Source of the DNA: Vibrio mytili
Lineage (GTDB): Bacteria > Pseudomonadota > Gammaproteobacteria > Enterobacterales > Vibrionaceae
Assembly (NCBI RefSeq): GCF_000830505.1
Contig: NZ_JXOK01000058.1
Location: 1 to 64,000, forward strand
Direction of reading: 5' to 3'
Length of the DNA: 64,000 nucleotides
The notes below the pieces were generated by a model that was given only the letters and a program-made list of their open reading frames with translations, was not told where the DNA came from and ran no database searches. Position numbers and translations under genes: made by a program. This document shows positions 9,990-20,393 of this stretch, in pieces (position 1 is the stretch's first letter; every line of letters begins with the position of its first letter).

Positions 9990-10944
9990 TTAAAAGATGC
10001 CTTAATTTATAATCAGACTTATAAAAAACCAGCTTAAACAACTTGAAAAAATTAAAAACCCATTCCAAACCAAAATTAGAGTTCACCAACTTCCTCAGCT
10101 TCATTGTCTCTATTTTTTCATGCAACTCTTTAAGATCTAGTTTATCAGTATCATATTGTATAGCCAATAAATAATTCTCATCAGACAGAGTTTCGTATAA
10201 TGCTGTGTAATAACTTATAAAGTAATCATAATCAACAAGTTGTCTCATTTTAATTTTGCTAAAAATCAAACCAATCCTTCCTGAGACTAAATAAGAATTT
10301 GTTAAATTAGTACCAGTTACATTGCTATCGTGCCGTCTATAATCCGACAAAACTTCATTAACCAAATTCTTCATTCCAAGAAAATACGCCGCATCAGATA
10401 TCCAATTATCATAAGCATAACTTTTAGTATTTCGAATACTTGTTTCACGAATAAATTTACCATTAGAACAAGTAGACATCCCCGTAACGTTATATTTCAA
10501 CACATCTAAGTCTAATGTTTTTTTTAATCTATCAAATTTTTTAATATTACTTCTATTAAGTTCTGCATCACAATATAATAGATCATGAACTAGTAAAAAT
10601 TTATTTCCCCTTAACATTTCACTAACCATAGAACTTATTTTATTCGGATACCAAACATCATCTTGATCTGACACAAAAACAAAATCACCTGAAGAGCACG
10701 AGATTGCATCATTAAAGTTTTTGTTACACCCTTTACCTATTTCATTTTTAATAAATACTACATTTCTGATTTTAGAACTAGCAATCCAGCTTGTTATTAA
10801 TTCTCTAGTATTATCAGATGAGCAATCATCACTAATAATAATTTCATCAGGTAAAACATCTTGATTATCGATACTATTTAACTGCTCAGTTATATAACGA
10901 GCACCATTAAACGTCGCCATAACAACTGATATTCTTTTTTTCAT
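9970..10944 (-). CDS. Glycosyltransferase family 2, rhamnosyltransferase-like
   Basis: GT-A fold enzyme of 324 residues. The N-terminus RISVVMATFNGARYITEQL is the standard GT2 opening. IISDDCSSDNT and FVSDQDDVWYPNKI supply the nucleotide-binding and DXD-type metal motifs; SDQDDVW is common among rhamnosyltransferase-like GT2s. A conserved DNWISD follows. I prefer ATG 10944 because GGAA lies 9 bases upstream; ATG 10959 is also open. dTDP-L-rhamnose is made by this operon, so a rhamnosyl role is a reasonable inference. It is the first gene after a 660-bp noncoding gap. Confidence 0.8.
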   Translation of the reverse strand: MKKRISVVMATFNGARYITEQLNSIDNQDVLPDEIIISDDCSSDNTRELITSWIASSKIRNVVFIKNEIGKGCNKNFNDAISCSSGDFVFVSDQDDVWYPNKISSMVSEMLRGNKFLLVHDLLYCDAELNRSNIKKFDRLKKTLDLDVLKYNVTGMSTCSNGKFIRETSIRNTKSYAYDNWISDAAYFLGMKNLVNEVLSDYRRHDSNVTGTNLTNSYLVSGRIGLIFSKIKMRQLVDYDYFISYYTALYETLSDENYLLAIQYDTDKLDLKELHEKIETMKLRKLVNSNFGLEWVFNFFKLFKLVFYKSDYKLRHLLNDVFLR

Positions 10945-10959
10945 TTTTATAGTTTCCAT

Positions 10960-11621
10960 GAAAATATATTTTAGAGGAAATTCCCCTATCCTACGAAAAG
11001 ATATTTATCTATAATTTACAAGTACTCAATTCCATATTTCTGAAACTCTGAATATAACTAATAAATGAGATACCCTATATCGAGGCGCTAAGTCTCTGCG
11101 AGTGCACTCTCTTTGTTCGAGACGGAAAAACTACAATAAATCTCCATTCATAAATAGCCTCACAAAACCTTTGAATATCATACGCTCAAGTTTCAGGATA
11201 AAAACTCGTTCTTAGCATAAAAAGTCTTTAATAGCTCGAGGCTAAATAGTTACTTGAAATTTAATCCCGAAAAACTAGAAAACAGTGTGAATACGATATT
11301 GGGGTCGACGAATTGGTGAAGAAAGCACGTAAAATATTGAGTCTGCACCATCTTGCCGTCTGAACAGTTGATTTCTCAGAACTATTTGATCACATGATAA
11401 GACATGCGCTACCCTTAACTTAATAATTTTTTATGAAAACCACAAGGGGAACTACTCAGGCCGTTACACGCATCCCGGTTTAGTTGTTGATTTATCAATA
11501 TTTAATATATATAATTTCTCAAAATTTATTCTATGATGTATTTATAATTAATATTATTTTTAATTTAGATAACTTTTATAACTATCTATAAGTCATAAAA
11601 GTTATTATTTATTGTTATCTT
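10960..11621. other. Noncoding AT-rich gap inside the O-antigen operon
   Basis: About 660 bases without a believable reading frame between wbpE and the GT2 gene, although the genes on both sides run leftward. It holds an 11-bp inverted repeat (11569-11579 with 11595-11605) just after the wbpE stop. It also holds an ops-like GGTAGCG core on the leftward strand (about 11404-11416). I see no transposase remnant or terminal repeats that I can name. It may be a recombination scar joining two cluster halves, or an internal promoter/leader. Confidence 0.5.
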
Positions 11622-12692
11622 TCATATATTAAGATATGGGTGCATAGGCAAACTAAAAACCTCTTGAGCTAACCTCTCAGCAACGATAAAATCTCCGTCC
11701 ATATATTGTAAGTAAGAAAATGCTGTTTGCTGATGCATACAAGTACTATAGTAAATCATTGTAGGTACGCCTTGCTCTTTATACTTTGCCATTTCTGCAT
11801 CTCGATTATCAGAAACCAATGTATATTGTGCCCAAGAACTAATATAGCCTTCTGGTACTTGAGGGAGCTTATATTTATCTGCCAACGTTTTTTCGTAATT
11901 TTTTGCAGCTTTATTACGATTAACAAGTTCAGTTGGGAACTCTGCTAGCTTTTCCAACAAAATAGCGGCTTGAATAGTATCCAACCGAGAATTCATTCCA
12001 ATTCTGACATTGTCGTATTTATCAGTTCCTTTCCCATGAACTCTATATGACTTTATAAGTTCAGCATATTCATCATTATTAGTGAATATTGCGCCACCGT
12101 CACCATAACAACCTAGTGGCTTTGCAGGGAAAAAGCTTGTTGTAGCAATATCACCAAAACTTCCAGCTCTTTCACCATTGATACTACCACCAAAACCTTG
12201 AGCTGCATCTTCAACTAATTTTAAATTGTACTTGTCGGCAATTTTTTGTATTTCAGGGTAATTGGCCGGTAAACCAAATAAATCAACTGCAATAATTGCT
12301 TTTGGAATTAGCTTACCTTCCGAAATTGTTGCTTGAATGCGCTTTTCAAGATCGATAGGGCAGATATTAAATGTATCAGGATCTGAATCAACAAATACGG
12401 GTGTAGCTCCTTCGTAAGCAATAACTTCTGCCGTTGCAAAAAAGGTAAATGTCGGACAAAAAACGGCATCTCCTTCTTTTATGCCTAAAACCATCATCGC
12501 TAAAGTCAATGCATCTGTACCATTAGCGCATGTTATGGCGTGTTTTACCCCTACATATTCAGCTAGTTTTTCCTCTAACTCTTGTACTTCCGGTCCCATA
12601 ATATATTGCCCATGCTCTAAGACTTTTTGTATACGAGAGTTAATTTTATCTTTTAAGTGAAGATACTGTGCTTCAAGATCTATAAATTGCAT
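11622..12692 (-). CDS. wbpE: WbpE-like PLP aminotransferase for UDP-GlcNAc3NAcA, C-terminus shortened
   Basis: DegT/DnrJ/EryC1 (WbpE/WlbC) aminotransferase of 356 residues that forms the 3-amino group of UDP-GlcNAc3NA from the 3-keto sugar. It starts MQFIDLEAQYLHLKDKI. It has HAITCANGTDALTLAM, VEDAAQGFGGSING, and the internal-aldimine lysine in SFFPAKPLGCYGDGGA. The protein ends SLPMHPYLNI, where related enzymes run on for roughly a dozen residues, so the final helix seems missing. That end abuts the 660-bp noncoding gap. A lost base near the end is another possible cause, but the alternative frame is not clearly family-like. Confidence 0.87.
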   Translation of the reverse strand: MQFIDLEAQYLHLKDKINSRIQKVLEHGQYIMGPEVQELEEKLAEYVGVKHAITCANGTDALTLAMMVLGIKEGDAVFCPTFTFFATAEVIAYEGATPVFVDSDPDTFNICPIDLEKRIQATISEGKLIPKAIIAVDLFGLPANYPEIQKIADKYNLKLVEDAAQGFGGSINGERAGSFGDIATTSFFPAKPLGCYGDGGAIFTNNDEYAELIKSYRVHGKGTDKYDNVRIGMNSRLDTIQAAILLEKLAEFPTELVNRNKAAKNYEKTLADKYKLPQVPEGYISSWAQYTLVSDNRDAEMAKYKEQGVPTMIYYSTCMHQQTAFSYLQYMDGDFIVAERLAQEVFSLPMHPYLNI

Positions 12693-12707
12693 TTCTAATA
12701 CTCAATT

Positions 12708-13292
12708 CTATTTTGATTCTTCGCGAATAAGAGTGTCATTTGTCAGCTTATAAACGTCATTTGTATGTGGACAAATTGCCTTTGCATTACCTGACAGAGG
12801 TAAATCTAACTTTTCCCCATATGAGCTCATCCAACCAATCTGTTTTGCTGGAACGCCAACGATTAATGCAAAAGGTTTGACATCTTTATTCACAAGCGTG
12901 CCAGCACCAATGAATGCAAATTCTCCAATCGTGATTCCACACACAACAGTACAATTGGCACCTAAAGTGGCACCTCTTTTTACTATGGTATCTAAGTACT
13001 GATCCTTGCGCTCTATAAGCGAGCGAGGATTATATACATTGGTAAAAACCATACTCGGGCCACAAAATACACCTTCTTCTAGGTGTACATTGTCATACAC
13101 TGATACGTTGTTCTGGATCTTACATTTGTCACCGATAGTAACTTTGTTACCTACAAAAACGTTTTGTCCTAAAGAAACTCCTTCCCCAATTCTCGCACCA
13201 CCACATACGTGTGCCCAGTGCCATACTCTTGAATCATTACCAATCACTGCACCTTCATCAATGATCGCCGTTTCGTGTTTCATATAATTCAT
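12708..13292 (-). CDS. wbpD: WbpD-like N-acetyltransferase for UDP-GlcNAc3NAcA
   Basis: Left-handed beta-helix (hexapeptide) acetyltransferase of about 194 residues that acetylates the 3-amino group made by WbpE. Strong family landmarks are [57 protein letters not shown] and [15 protein letters not shown]. The protein ends with a CPHTNDVY segment, also typical. ATG 13292 ([10 protein letters not shown]) is preferred to the ORF-opening ATG at 13307 because it matches the family length. It sits between wbpB and wbpE. Confidence 0.92.
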   Translation of the reverse strand: MNYMKHETAIIDEGAVIGNDSRVWHWAHVCGGARIGEGVSLGQNVFVGNKVTIGDKCKIQNNVSVYDNVHLEEGVFCGPSMVFTNVYNPRSLIERKDQYLDTIVKRGATLGANCTVVCGITIGEFAFIGAGTLVNKDVKPFALIVGVPAKQIGWMSSYGEKLDLPLSGNAKAICPHTNDVYKLTNDTLIREESK

Positions 13293-13312
13293 TTTTGCAG
13301 GTTCCAAGATAA

Positions 13313-14257
13313 TTAGACTAATTTAGACATTAATGGGTGATAGTGCTCTGTGTTAGCAACAACTTTTTGATCACGTATTTTCTCTACGGTCTCAATAGCT
13401 GTTCGGTTCTCTTCAAGCCCATAGCCATTTCCAGCTAAGATATTCTCATAGCTCTGAGTATGTAAGTCAGTGAAACCACCGGAAAACTCAAGCTCTTCAT
13501 CACCAATCAAAATGCTACGATATGTTTTCTTCTCGCCTTGAACTGCGTTTTCAGGTAAGTTATTTGCATCAATAGATAAGAACCACTTCACACGTGCTCT
13601 CTCATATTCCAAATAACCAGCAACTGTTTGTTCATCTTTATAATGAACCTCATTAAACTTGATTTCACCGAAGATAAAATGAAGCATATCAAAGAAATGA
13701 ACACCTACGTTGGTAGCAACCCCTCCAGATTTCTCATCAACCCCTTTCCAAGATTTTAAATACCACTTACCACGAGATGTCATATAAGTGAGTTCAACAT
13801 CAAATATTTCATCTGAAGGGCTATTTTGAACTTTTTCACGTAATGCGATAATCGATGGATGTAAACGTAATTGAAGAATGCTGTTGACCTTTGCTCCATA
13901 CTTTTCTTCATATACTTTTAAAGTATCAATCTCTGAAGAGCTGAGAACTAAAGGCTTCTCACAGATAACATCTATGCCGTTTTTTAATGCAAACTTCATC
14001 TGCGGTGCATGTAGGTAATTAGGAGAGCAAATAGAAATATAATCAAGCTTATTGCCTTTTAAAGCTTCATCCTCTACATATGCCGCAAAATCTTCAAACT
14101 CAGTGAAAAACTCAGACTCTGGGAAATGCATATCCATAATACCTACAGAGTCATTAATATCCATCGCAACAACCAAGTCATTTCCTGTGTCTTTGATGGC
14201 GTTCAAATGACGAGGAGCGATATAACCACCAGTTCCAATTAGAGCAAATTTTTTCAT
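13313..14257 (-). CDS. wbpB: WbpB-like UDP-GlcNAcA 3-dehydrogenase
   Basis: Gfo/Idh/MocA-family oxidoreductase of 314 residues (WbpB/WlbA). It oxidises C-3 of UDP-GlcNAcA to the keto sugar used by WbpE. It begins [20 protein letters not shown]. The conserved catalytic EKP is within [12 protein letters not shown], and [18 protein letters not shown] is the family's substrate-binding segment. It precedes wbpD in the leftward direction and follows the damaged wbpA. Confidence 0.93.
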   Translation of the reverse strand: MKKFALIGTGGYIAPRHLNAIKDTGNDLVVAMDINDSVGIMDMHFPESEFFTEFEDFAAYVEDEALKGNKLDYISICSPNYLHAPQMKFALKNGIDVICEKPLVLSSSEIDTLKVYEEKYGAKVNSILQLRLHPSIIALREKVQNSPSDEIFDVELTYMTSRGKWYLKSWKGVDEKSGGVATNVGVHFFDMLHFIFGEIKFNEVHYKDEQTVAGYLEYERARVKWFLSIDANNLPENAVQGEKKTYRSILIGDEELEFSGGFTDLHTQSYENILAGNGYGLEENRTAIETVEKIRDQKVVANTEHYHPLMSKLV

Positions 14258-14268
14258 TAACTTATTCC

Positions 14269-15541
14269 TTATAGACGAATATCTGCAGCATCGAGAGGGA
14301 ATACATATTTCACATCATAAACAACATGATTTTCTTTGCCAAGAGTTCTTACTTTCTCAATCCCCATCTGTTTAAGTTCACTATGATCTACGGCCAAAAT
14401 AATGCATCATAATAATTTTCTTTTAGATCTGACGTTAGCTCAACGCCATATTCATGCTTAACTTCTTCAGGTTCAGCCCAAGTATCGTGTACATCGACAT
14501 TAATATTGAAACTTTGAAGCTCTTTAATTATTTCGATGACCTTGGTATTTCGCACATCTGGACAATCCCCCTTAAAGGTGAACCCCATTACAAGCACATT
14601 GGCCTCATCAATATGAATTTTCTTACTAGCAAGTTTCTTAACCATCTGAGTAGCGACATAACTACCCATGCCATCATTAATGCGGCGACCAGCTAAAATC
14701 ACTTCTGGCATATAGCGACTTCTTTTGCTTTGTGAGTAAGATAGTATGGATCAACACTGATACAATGCCCGCCCACTAAACCTGGTTTGAAATGTAAGAA
14801 ATTCCACTTAGTACCAGCGGCTTTCAATACCTCTTCTGTATCGATATCTAATCGGTTAAAAATTTTGGCGAACTCATTAATAATCGCGATATTTAAATCA
14901 CGCTGCGTATTTTCAATCACTTTAGCTGCTTCGGCAACTTTGATTGACGAAGCTTTATGAGTACCAGCAGTCACAACTGAACGATATACAGAATCGACAA
15001 AATCAGCAATTTCAGGGGTTGAACCTGAAGTAATTTTGACAATGGTTGTCAAGCGGTTAACTTTGTCACCTGGGTTGATACGTTCTGGACTATAGCCAGC
15101 AAAAAAATCTTTGTTGAACTTCAACCCTGATACTCGTTCAATGATCGGTAAACAAACCTCTTCTGTGGCACCTGGATAAACTGTTGACTCAAAGACAACG
15201 ACATCATTTACAGAAATAACCTTTCCTAACGCTTCGGAAGCTTTTTTCAACGGAGTCAAATCCGGCGCATTGCTACTATCGATGGGAGTAGGAACCGTTA
15301 CGATATAAAAATTACAGTCTTTAATATCTTCCAAATGCGAGGTGTATTTCAATAAATACGCTTCAGATAGTTCTGAACTTGTACATTCTAAAGTTGAATC
15401 TTTACCTGAGGTTAACTCTTTTACTCTTGGTTCATTAATATCGAAACCGATAGTATTGTATTTTTTACCAAACTCTACCGCTAAAGGTAAACCAACATAT
15501 CCAAGCCCGACTATTCCAACTTTTAAATTTTCAAAACTCAT
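14269..15541 (-). pseudogene. wbpA: WbpA-like UDP-GlcNAc 6-dehydrogenase, split by two -1 frameshifts
   Basis: Makes UDP-GlcNAcA, the first step toward UDP-GlcNAc3NAcA. The first segment (15541 to about 14716) carries [30 protein letters not shown] and the catalytic [18 protein letters not shown]. The frame shifts near 14715-14717 into [19 protein letters not shown] and VMGFTFKGDCPDVRN. It shifts again near 14403-14404 into ILAVDHSELKQMGIEK, ending at a TAA at 14269. Restoring one base at each site gives 424 residues, the usual length. If the lesions are real, the GlcNAc3NAcA branch lacks its first enzyme although wbpB, wbpD and wbpE look largely intact, so sequencing error is likely. Confidence 0.88.
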
Positions 15542-15658
15542 GACCGACCTACTATTGACTTTAAATTAATTAAAAAATATCACTTACAATGATAACTCAC
15601 TATAAAATTTGAAAAAATCATGTATTAAAAAGAAACATTATCTACATAAAATATAAAT

Positions 15659-16210
15659 TTAATTTTCAACTAAGATTAATTCCATTAAAGAGATAGCATT
15701 TTTATCTTTAATGGACAGTTGGGGATATCCTATAATCGGCCATTTAGCATCGATTGTTGAGTCATCCCACCGGATCGACACTTCTGCACTCGGATTATAA
15801 TAATCAGTACACTTATATACAAATTCCGCTTCGTCACTGATCACATAAAATCCATGAGCAAAGCCTTCCGGAATCCACAACTGACGTTTGTTTTCAACTG
15901 ACAAATATTCGCCGACCCATTGACCAAACGTTGTTGAACCTTTGCGAATATCAACCGCTACATCAAAAACCTCACCCGAAACTACACGCACCAATTTACC
16001 TTGAGTATTTTCCGTTTGATAATGTAGCCCACGTAAAATGCCTTTTTTCGATTTTGAATGATTATCTTGGACAAATTTTGTCGGTTTGCCAGTCACTAGC
16101 TCTTCAAAGCGCTTTTGGTTCCATGTTTCCATGAAGAAACCACGTTCATCACCAAACACGGCTGGCTCAATAATTTTCACATCGGGAATTTTGGTATCAA
16201 TAACTTTCAT
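15659..16210 (-). CDS. rmlC: dTDP-4-dehydrorhamnose 3,5-epimerase (copy 1)
   Basis: Cupin epimerase of 183 residues, third enzyme of dTDP-L-rhamnose synthesis. It shows FGDERGFFMETWNQKRFEE, FVQDNHSKSKKGILRGLHYQ with the catalytic histidine, and WIPEGFAHGFYV. The order rmlB-rmlA-rmlD-rmlC on this strand is the common gammaproteobacterial arrangement. A second, closely related rmlC lies at 38339-38890 with the same length. Confidence 0.95.
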   Translation of the reverse strand: MKVIDTKIPDVKIIEPAVFGDERGFFMETWNQKRFEELVTGKPTKFVQDNHSKSKKGILRGLHYQTENTQGKLVRVVSGEVFDVAVDIRKGSTTFGQWVGEYLSVENKRQLWIPEGFAHGFYVISDEAEFVYKCTDYYNPSAEVSIRWDDSTIDAKWPIIGYPQLSIKDKNAISLMELILVEN

Positions 16211-16218
16211 AATTTTAA

Positions 16219-17094
16219 TTACTTATAAGCTTGAATATTGTTCAACGCGGCATTCCAATCACTCGGTTTAATGCCAAATTGATTTTTTATTTTTTTGCAA
16301 TCTAAACGAGAGTTTGCAGGGCGCTTCGCTGGTGTAGGGTAAGCAGAGGATGGAATTTCTGCAAGCTTAGGTTGCTTGGCAAGCACATCATGCTGCTCTG
16401 CTGCTTGGAATATCGCGTTGGCAAAATCAAACCAACTGGCGTAAGGCATGCCAGAGAAGTGGTAAATACCCCACTTAGCTTGCTTACCTTGCTCTAGGTG
16501 TTGCACCATAGCGATTAATGCATCAGCAATATCACCCGCATACGTTGGGCCACCAAACTGGTCGCCAACAATGCTCAGTTCATCACGGCTTTGTGCCAAA
16601 CGCAGCATGGTTTTGACAAAATTATTGCCGTGTTCACCAAATACCCAAGCGGTTCGTAAAATCAAATGCTGTTGGCAGTTTTCTGCCACGGCTTGTTCAC
16701 CCGCCAGTTTGCTTTGCCCATAAATACCTTGCGGTACAGTAGCGTCGCTTTCTTGATAAGGCTTATCACCCATACCATCAAACACATAGTCGGTAGAAAT
16801 GTGCAACATCACCGCGCCACAATCGCTTGCCGCTTGCGCTAAATAACTTGGCCCATCACGATTAATTAAATACGAAAGCTCAACTTCTTGCTCTGCTCGA
16901 TCAACCGCAGTGTGTGCTGCAGCATTGATAATATAGTTGGGCTGAAACTCAGAAACAGTATTTAGCACTGCGTCACGGTTCGTAATGTCTAATCCTTCAT
17001 AATCTAACGCCAGCACTTCTGCTTGTTTGGTTAAACGCTTAGTCAGGCAGTGACCCACCTGACCACTACAACCAGTAATCAAAACTTTCATCAC
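16219..17094 (-). CDS. rmlD: dTDP-4-dehydrorhamnose reductase (copy 1)
   Basis: SDR-fold reductase of 291 residues that forms dTDP-L-rhamnose. It begins MMKVLITGCSGQVGHCL with the NAD(P)-binding GxxGxxG. INAAAHTAVDRAE and [11 protein letters not shown] follow, and the catalytic YxxxK sits in GIYGQSKLAGE. It lies 8 bases upstream of rmlC and just after rmlA. The second rml operon carries a paralogue of similar length (294 residues). Confidence 0.95.
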   Translation of the reverse strand: MMKVLITGCSGQVGHCLTKRLTKQAEVLALDYEGLDITNRDAVLNTVSEFQPNYIINAAAHTAVDRAEQEVELSYLINRDGPSYLAQAASDCGAVMLHISTDYVFDGMGDKPYQESDATVPQGIYGQSKLAGEQAVAENCQQHLILRTAWVFGEHGNNFVKTMLRLAQSRDELSIVGDQFGGPTYAGDIADALIAMVQHLEQGKQAKWGIYHFSGMPYASWFDFANAIFQAAEQHDVLAKQPKLAEIPSSAYPTPAKRPANSRLDCKKIKNQFGIKPSDWNAALNNIQAYK

Positions 17095-17102
17095 TTGCCC
17101 TG

Positions 17103-17972
17103 CTACTTAATTAATGACTGTAAATATTGGCCATAAGCGTTTTTCAACATAGGCTTGGCAATAGTGGCTAACTCGTCATTGCTTAACCAACTATTGCGCC
17201 ATGCAATCTCTTCCAAACACGCAACTTTAAGGCCTTGCACGTTTTCAATGGTTTGCACAAACGAAGATGCTTCATGTAGGCTCTCATGGGTGCCAGTATC
17301 TAGCCATGCAAAGCCACGACCAAGCAATTCCACATTTAATGAACCATCATTGAGATACATTTCATTCAAGGTAGTGATTTCTAGTTCGCCACGTTCAGAA
17401 GGTTTAACCTGTTTTGCCATTTCGACGACACGGTTATCGTAAAAATACAAACCCGTCACCGCGTAGTTTGATTTGGGATGCTGCGGTTTTTCTTCAATCG
17501 ATACCGCTTTCATTTGCGAATCAAATTCAACCACACCAAAGCGTTCAGGGTCTTTTACTTGATAACCGAATACGGTTGCCACGCTCTGCGAGCTGAGTTC
17601 ACATGCGCGCTTTAATTGCTTGCCAAATGACTGACCATAGAAAATATTGTCACCCAACACTAAACATACACTGTCGTCGCCAATAAACTCCTCGCCAATC
17701 AAGAAAGCTTGTGCCAAACCATCAGGGCTTGGCTGAATAGCATATTGCAGGCTAATACCAAAATCGCTGCCATCGCCCAACAAACGTTTGAAGCTGTCGT
17801 TATCTTCAGGAGTAGTAATAATCAGAATATCGCGAATACCCGCCAACATCAGTGTTGATAGCGGGTAATAGATCATAGGTTTGTCGTAAACTGGCAGTAA
17901 TTGTTTAGAAACGCCACGAGTAATTGGATATAAACGTGTGCCAGAACCACCCGCCAGAATAATTCCTTTCAT
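17103..17972 (-). CDS. rmlA: Glucose-1-phosphate thymidylyltransferase (copy 1)
   Basis: Produces dTDP-glucose from dTTP and glucose 1-phosphate, 289 residues. It has the nucleotidyltransferase signature [32 protein letters not shown] and [19 protein letters not shown] chose ATG 17972 (MKGIILAGG), which follows the rmlB TAG by two bases; the open frame upstream overlaps rmlB and has no family match. A near-identical paralogue is at 39764-40642. Confidence 0.96.
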   Translation of the reverse strand: MKGIILAGGSGTRLYPITRGVSKQLLPVYDKPMIYYPLSTLMLAGIRDILIITTPEDNDSFKRLLGDGSDFGISLQYAIQPSPDGLAQAFLIGEEFIGDDSVCLVLGDNIFYGQSFGKQLKRACELSSQSVATVFGYQVKDPERFGVVEFDSQMKAVSIEEKPQHPKSNYAVTGLYFYDNRVVEMAKQVKPSERGELEITTLNEMYLNDGSLNVELLGRGFAWLDTGTHESLHEASSFVQTIENVQGLKVACLEEIAWRNSWLSNDELATIAKPMLKNAYGQYLQSLIK

Positions 17973-17974
17973 TG

Positions 17975-19039
17975 CTACTCTCCTGCCCCTAGACGTTCCA
18001 TGCTGTAAGAGCCATCTAATACACGGCTCCACCATGTGGTGTTGTTTAAGTACCACTCCACGGTTTTACGAATACCAGATTCAAATGTTTCTTGCGGTTT
18101 CCAACCTAGTTCACGTTCAATTTTCGCCGCATCAATTGCGTAACGCACATCGTGCCCCGGGCGGTCTTTTACGTAAGTGATCAGATCTTGGTATTGAGCA
18201 ACACCCTGTGGCTTGTTAGGCACTAGCTCTTCAAGCAGCGAGCAAATTGTTTTCACCACCTCAATGTTGGCTTTTTCATTATGACCGCCTATATTATAGG
18301 TTTGTCCTACGACACCCTCGGTCACAACTTTGTACAGTGCGCGAGCGTGGTCTTCAACAAATAACCAATCGCGGATCTGCATACCATCTCCATACACTGG
18401 CAGCGGTTTACCGTCTAAGGCGTTAAGAATCATCAGTGGGATCAGTTTTTCAGGGAAATGGAACGGACCATAGTTGTTGGAACAGTTGGTCATTATGGTA
18501 GGTAAACCATAGGTACGTAGCCAAGCTCGCACTAAGTGGTCGCTGGAGGCTTTTGACGCAGAGTAAGGTGAAGATGGCTCGTAAGAGGTGTCTTCCGTAA
18601 ACAGGTCAGCTGTACCTTCTAAATCACCATAAACTTCGTCGGTCGAGATATGATGGAAACGAAAGGCCGCTTTGCTTTCTCCTTCTAGCGTATTCCAGTA
18701 CTGACGCGCCGCTTCAAGTAGAGTATAAGTGCCAACAATATTGGTTTCGATAAATGCCGCAGGGCCATCAATCGAACGGTCAACATGAGATTCGGCAGCT
18801 AAGTGCATCACCGCATCCGGTTGGTATTGCGAGAAAAGACGATCAAGTTCAGTGCGGTTGCAAATATCAACCTGTTCAAATGTGTAACGCGCATTGTCAC
18901 TGACACCATCTAAAGATTCTAAGTTACCAGCATAGGTCAATTTATCAACGTTAATAACGCTATCTTGTGTATTATTGATGATAAAACGAATTACCGCAGA
19001 GCCGATAAATCCAGCTCCACCGGTTAATAATATTTTCAT
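17975..19039 (-). CDS. rmlB: dTDP-glucose 4,6-dehydratase (copy 1)
   Basis: Extended SDR enzyme of 354 residues that makes the 4-keto-6-deoxy intermediate. It shows [35 protein letters not shown] and [14 protein letters not shown], with the catalytic YxxxK in [17 protein letters not shown]. It is the first gene of the rmlBADC block and overlaps the end of wzx by 4 bases. The overlap suggests tight coupling within the O-antigen operon. Confidence 0.96.
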   Translation of the reverse strand: MKILLTGGAGFIGSAVIRFIINNTQDSVINVDKLTYAGNLESLDGVSDNARYTFEQVDICNRTELDRLFSQYQPDAVMHLAAESHVDRSIDGPAAFIETNIVGTYTLLEAARQYWNTLEGESKAAFRFHHISTDEVYGDLEGTADLFTEDTSYEPSSPYSASKASSDHLVRAWLRTYGLPTIMTNCSNNYGPFHFPEKLIPLMILNALDGKPLPVYGDGMQIRDWLFVEDHARALYKVVTEGVVGQTYNIGGHNEKANIEVVKTICSLLEELVPNKPQGVAQYQDLITYVKDRPGHDVRYAIDAAKIERELGWKPQETFESGIRKTVEWYLNNTTWWSRVLDGSYSMERLGAGE

Positions 19040-20280
19040 GGCTTAACTCCCCAATCAAAAATCATACCAACATTAAATCTAAAGTGATACAAGCCCAATA
19101 GCACAAATACGAACGCTTCTACGGATAACACCAGGAATGCAGAACCTATATAATCAAAATAATAAATCACAGGCCCCATCATAATTAGACACAAAGTAGC
19201 TCCAGCTACTACAATTTTTCTCAAGACCTTCTCATTTTTAGTCGGAATCAAACTCTGAATTCCGAAAAAATTATTAGCAACACTGACTATAACTACAACC
19301 ATCATAATGAGAACTGTTTCTCTAGCGGGGATAAATTCGCTACCAGAGACTAAAATGATAATCTCAATAACATAAAACGCCACAAAAGCGGTTCCTAATA
19401 ACGCTAATATAGAACTAATATAGAAATATCGCTTAACAATTTCACTGGCTTTAGGCTTATCATTAACAATTAAAGAATTGACTTTAGGAAAGACAGATTG
19501 GTAAATAGGAGTAAAAAATGAAATACATATTTTTTTTATAGTATCAGCGACATTAAAGTAGCCAACACTTATCGGTCCGTGAAAAACACCAATAACAATG
19601 GGAATTAATGTCAAATAAACACTTGAAGCTAAACTAGTAAGAAAAACATCCCATCCTGATTTAAGGATTACAAGTACATATTTATATTTTGAAAGTGAAA
19701 AATAAAATACATTTTTATTTTTTATGTATATAACAGAAAGAACACCCGAAATAAAAAAAGGAAGAGCCTGAAGAAATCCTGCAAGAAATAAATCTTGACT
19801 ACTATTGATATAAATAAAAACAAACGGAATAATAAGCAATCGACTAATTAGTGTAATAAAAACTAACTCCTTCATCATTTCTAAACCTTGAAATAACCAC
19901 GTAGGTAAGAGCAAAGTCCCAAGTGCCATAGGTAACATACAAAGTGACAACTTAGTTAACATTAAGTCATCATATAAAAATAAAAACAAAAAGCAGATGG
20001 TTAATGATATAAAAAACAATACCAACTTCGAACTATATATACCACTACAATATACATCCATCTTAAAATTATTATCTTTTATCCTTGCTATTTTAGAAGT
20101 AGCGTTCAAGTCAAAACCATACTGACAAACTATCATACTATAACTCAAAAGTGCAGTTGCAAAAGCCAAATAACCAAAGCTTTCGACACCAAGAACTCGA
20201 GTTAAATAAGGAAAAGTAATTATTGGGATAACAAATTTAAATATTTGAACAAGACTCAAATATAATATATTTTTATTCAA
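19036..20280 (-). CDS. wzx: Wzx O-unit flippase
   Basis: Polytopic membrane protein of 414 residues (MATE/MOP superfamily) with 12 or so hydrophobic segments. The N-terminus [19 protein letters not shown] followed by [15 protein letters not shown] is the classic RfbX/Wzx opening. It moves the undecaprenyl-linked repeat unit to the periplasmic face. It lies after wzz and overlaps rmlB by 4 bases. GC content is low compared with the flanking rml genes, as usual for wzx. Confidence 0.92.
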   Translation of the reverse strand: MNKNILYLSLVQIFKFVIPIITFPYLTRVLGVESFGYLAFATALLSYSMIVCQYGFDLNATSKIARIKDNNFKMDVYCSGIYSSKLVLFFISLTICFLFLFLYDDLMLTKLSLCMLPMALGTLLLPTWLFQGLEMMKELVFITLISRLLIIPFVFIYINSSQDLFLAGFLQALPFFISGVLSVIYIKNKNVFYFSLSKYKYVLVILKSGWDVFLTSLASSVYLTLIPIVIGVFHGPISVGYFNVADTIKKICISFFTPIYQSVFPKVNSLIVNDKPKASEIVKRYFYISSILALLGTAFVAFYVIEIIILVSGSEFIPARETVLIMMVVVIVSVANNFFGIQSLIPTKNEKVLRKIVVAGATLCLIMMGPVIYYFDYIGSAFLVLSVEAFVFVLLGLYHFRFNVGMIFDWGVKP

Positions 20281-20393
20281 ACCTTCACCAACTTTACCCT
20301 ACAAAAAAAATAAAACAATGGACACTCCTACTATAGGAAAGCAAAACAACATTACTTAAATCACTTTATAATCAACTGCTTTTAGTACTTTAT

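Noticed and set aside
10960..11621. Insertion-sequence remnant
   Set aside because: No terminal inverted repeats, target duplication or transposase motifs could be recognised in any frame.
14388..14711. Separate 107-residue gene upstream of wbpB
   Set aside because: It is the C-terminal domain of the UDP-GlcNAc dehydrogenase, continuous with the preceding and following frames once single bases are restored.
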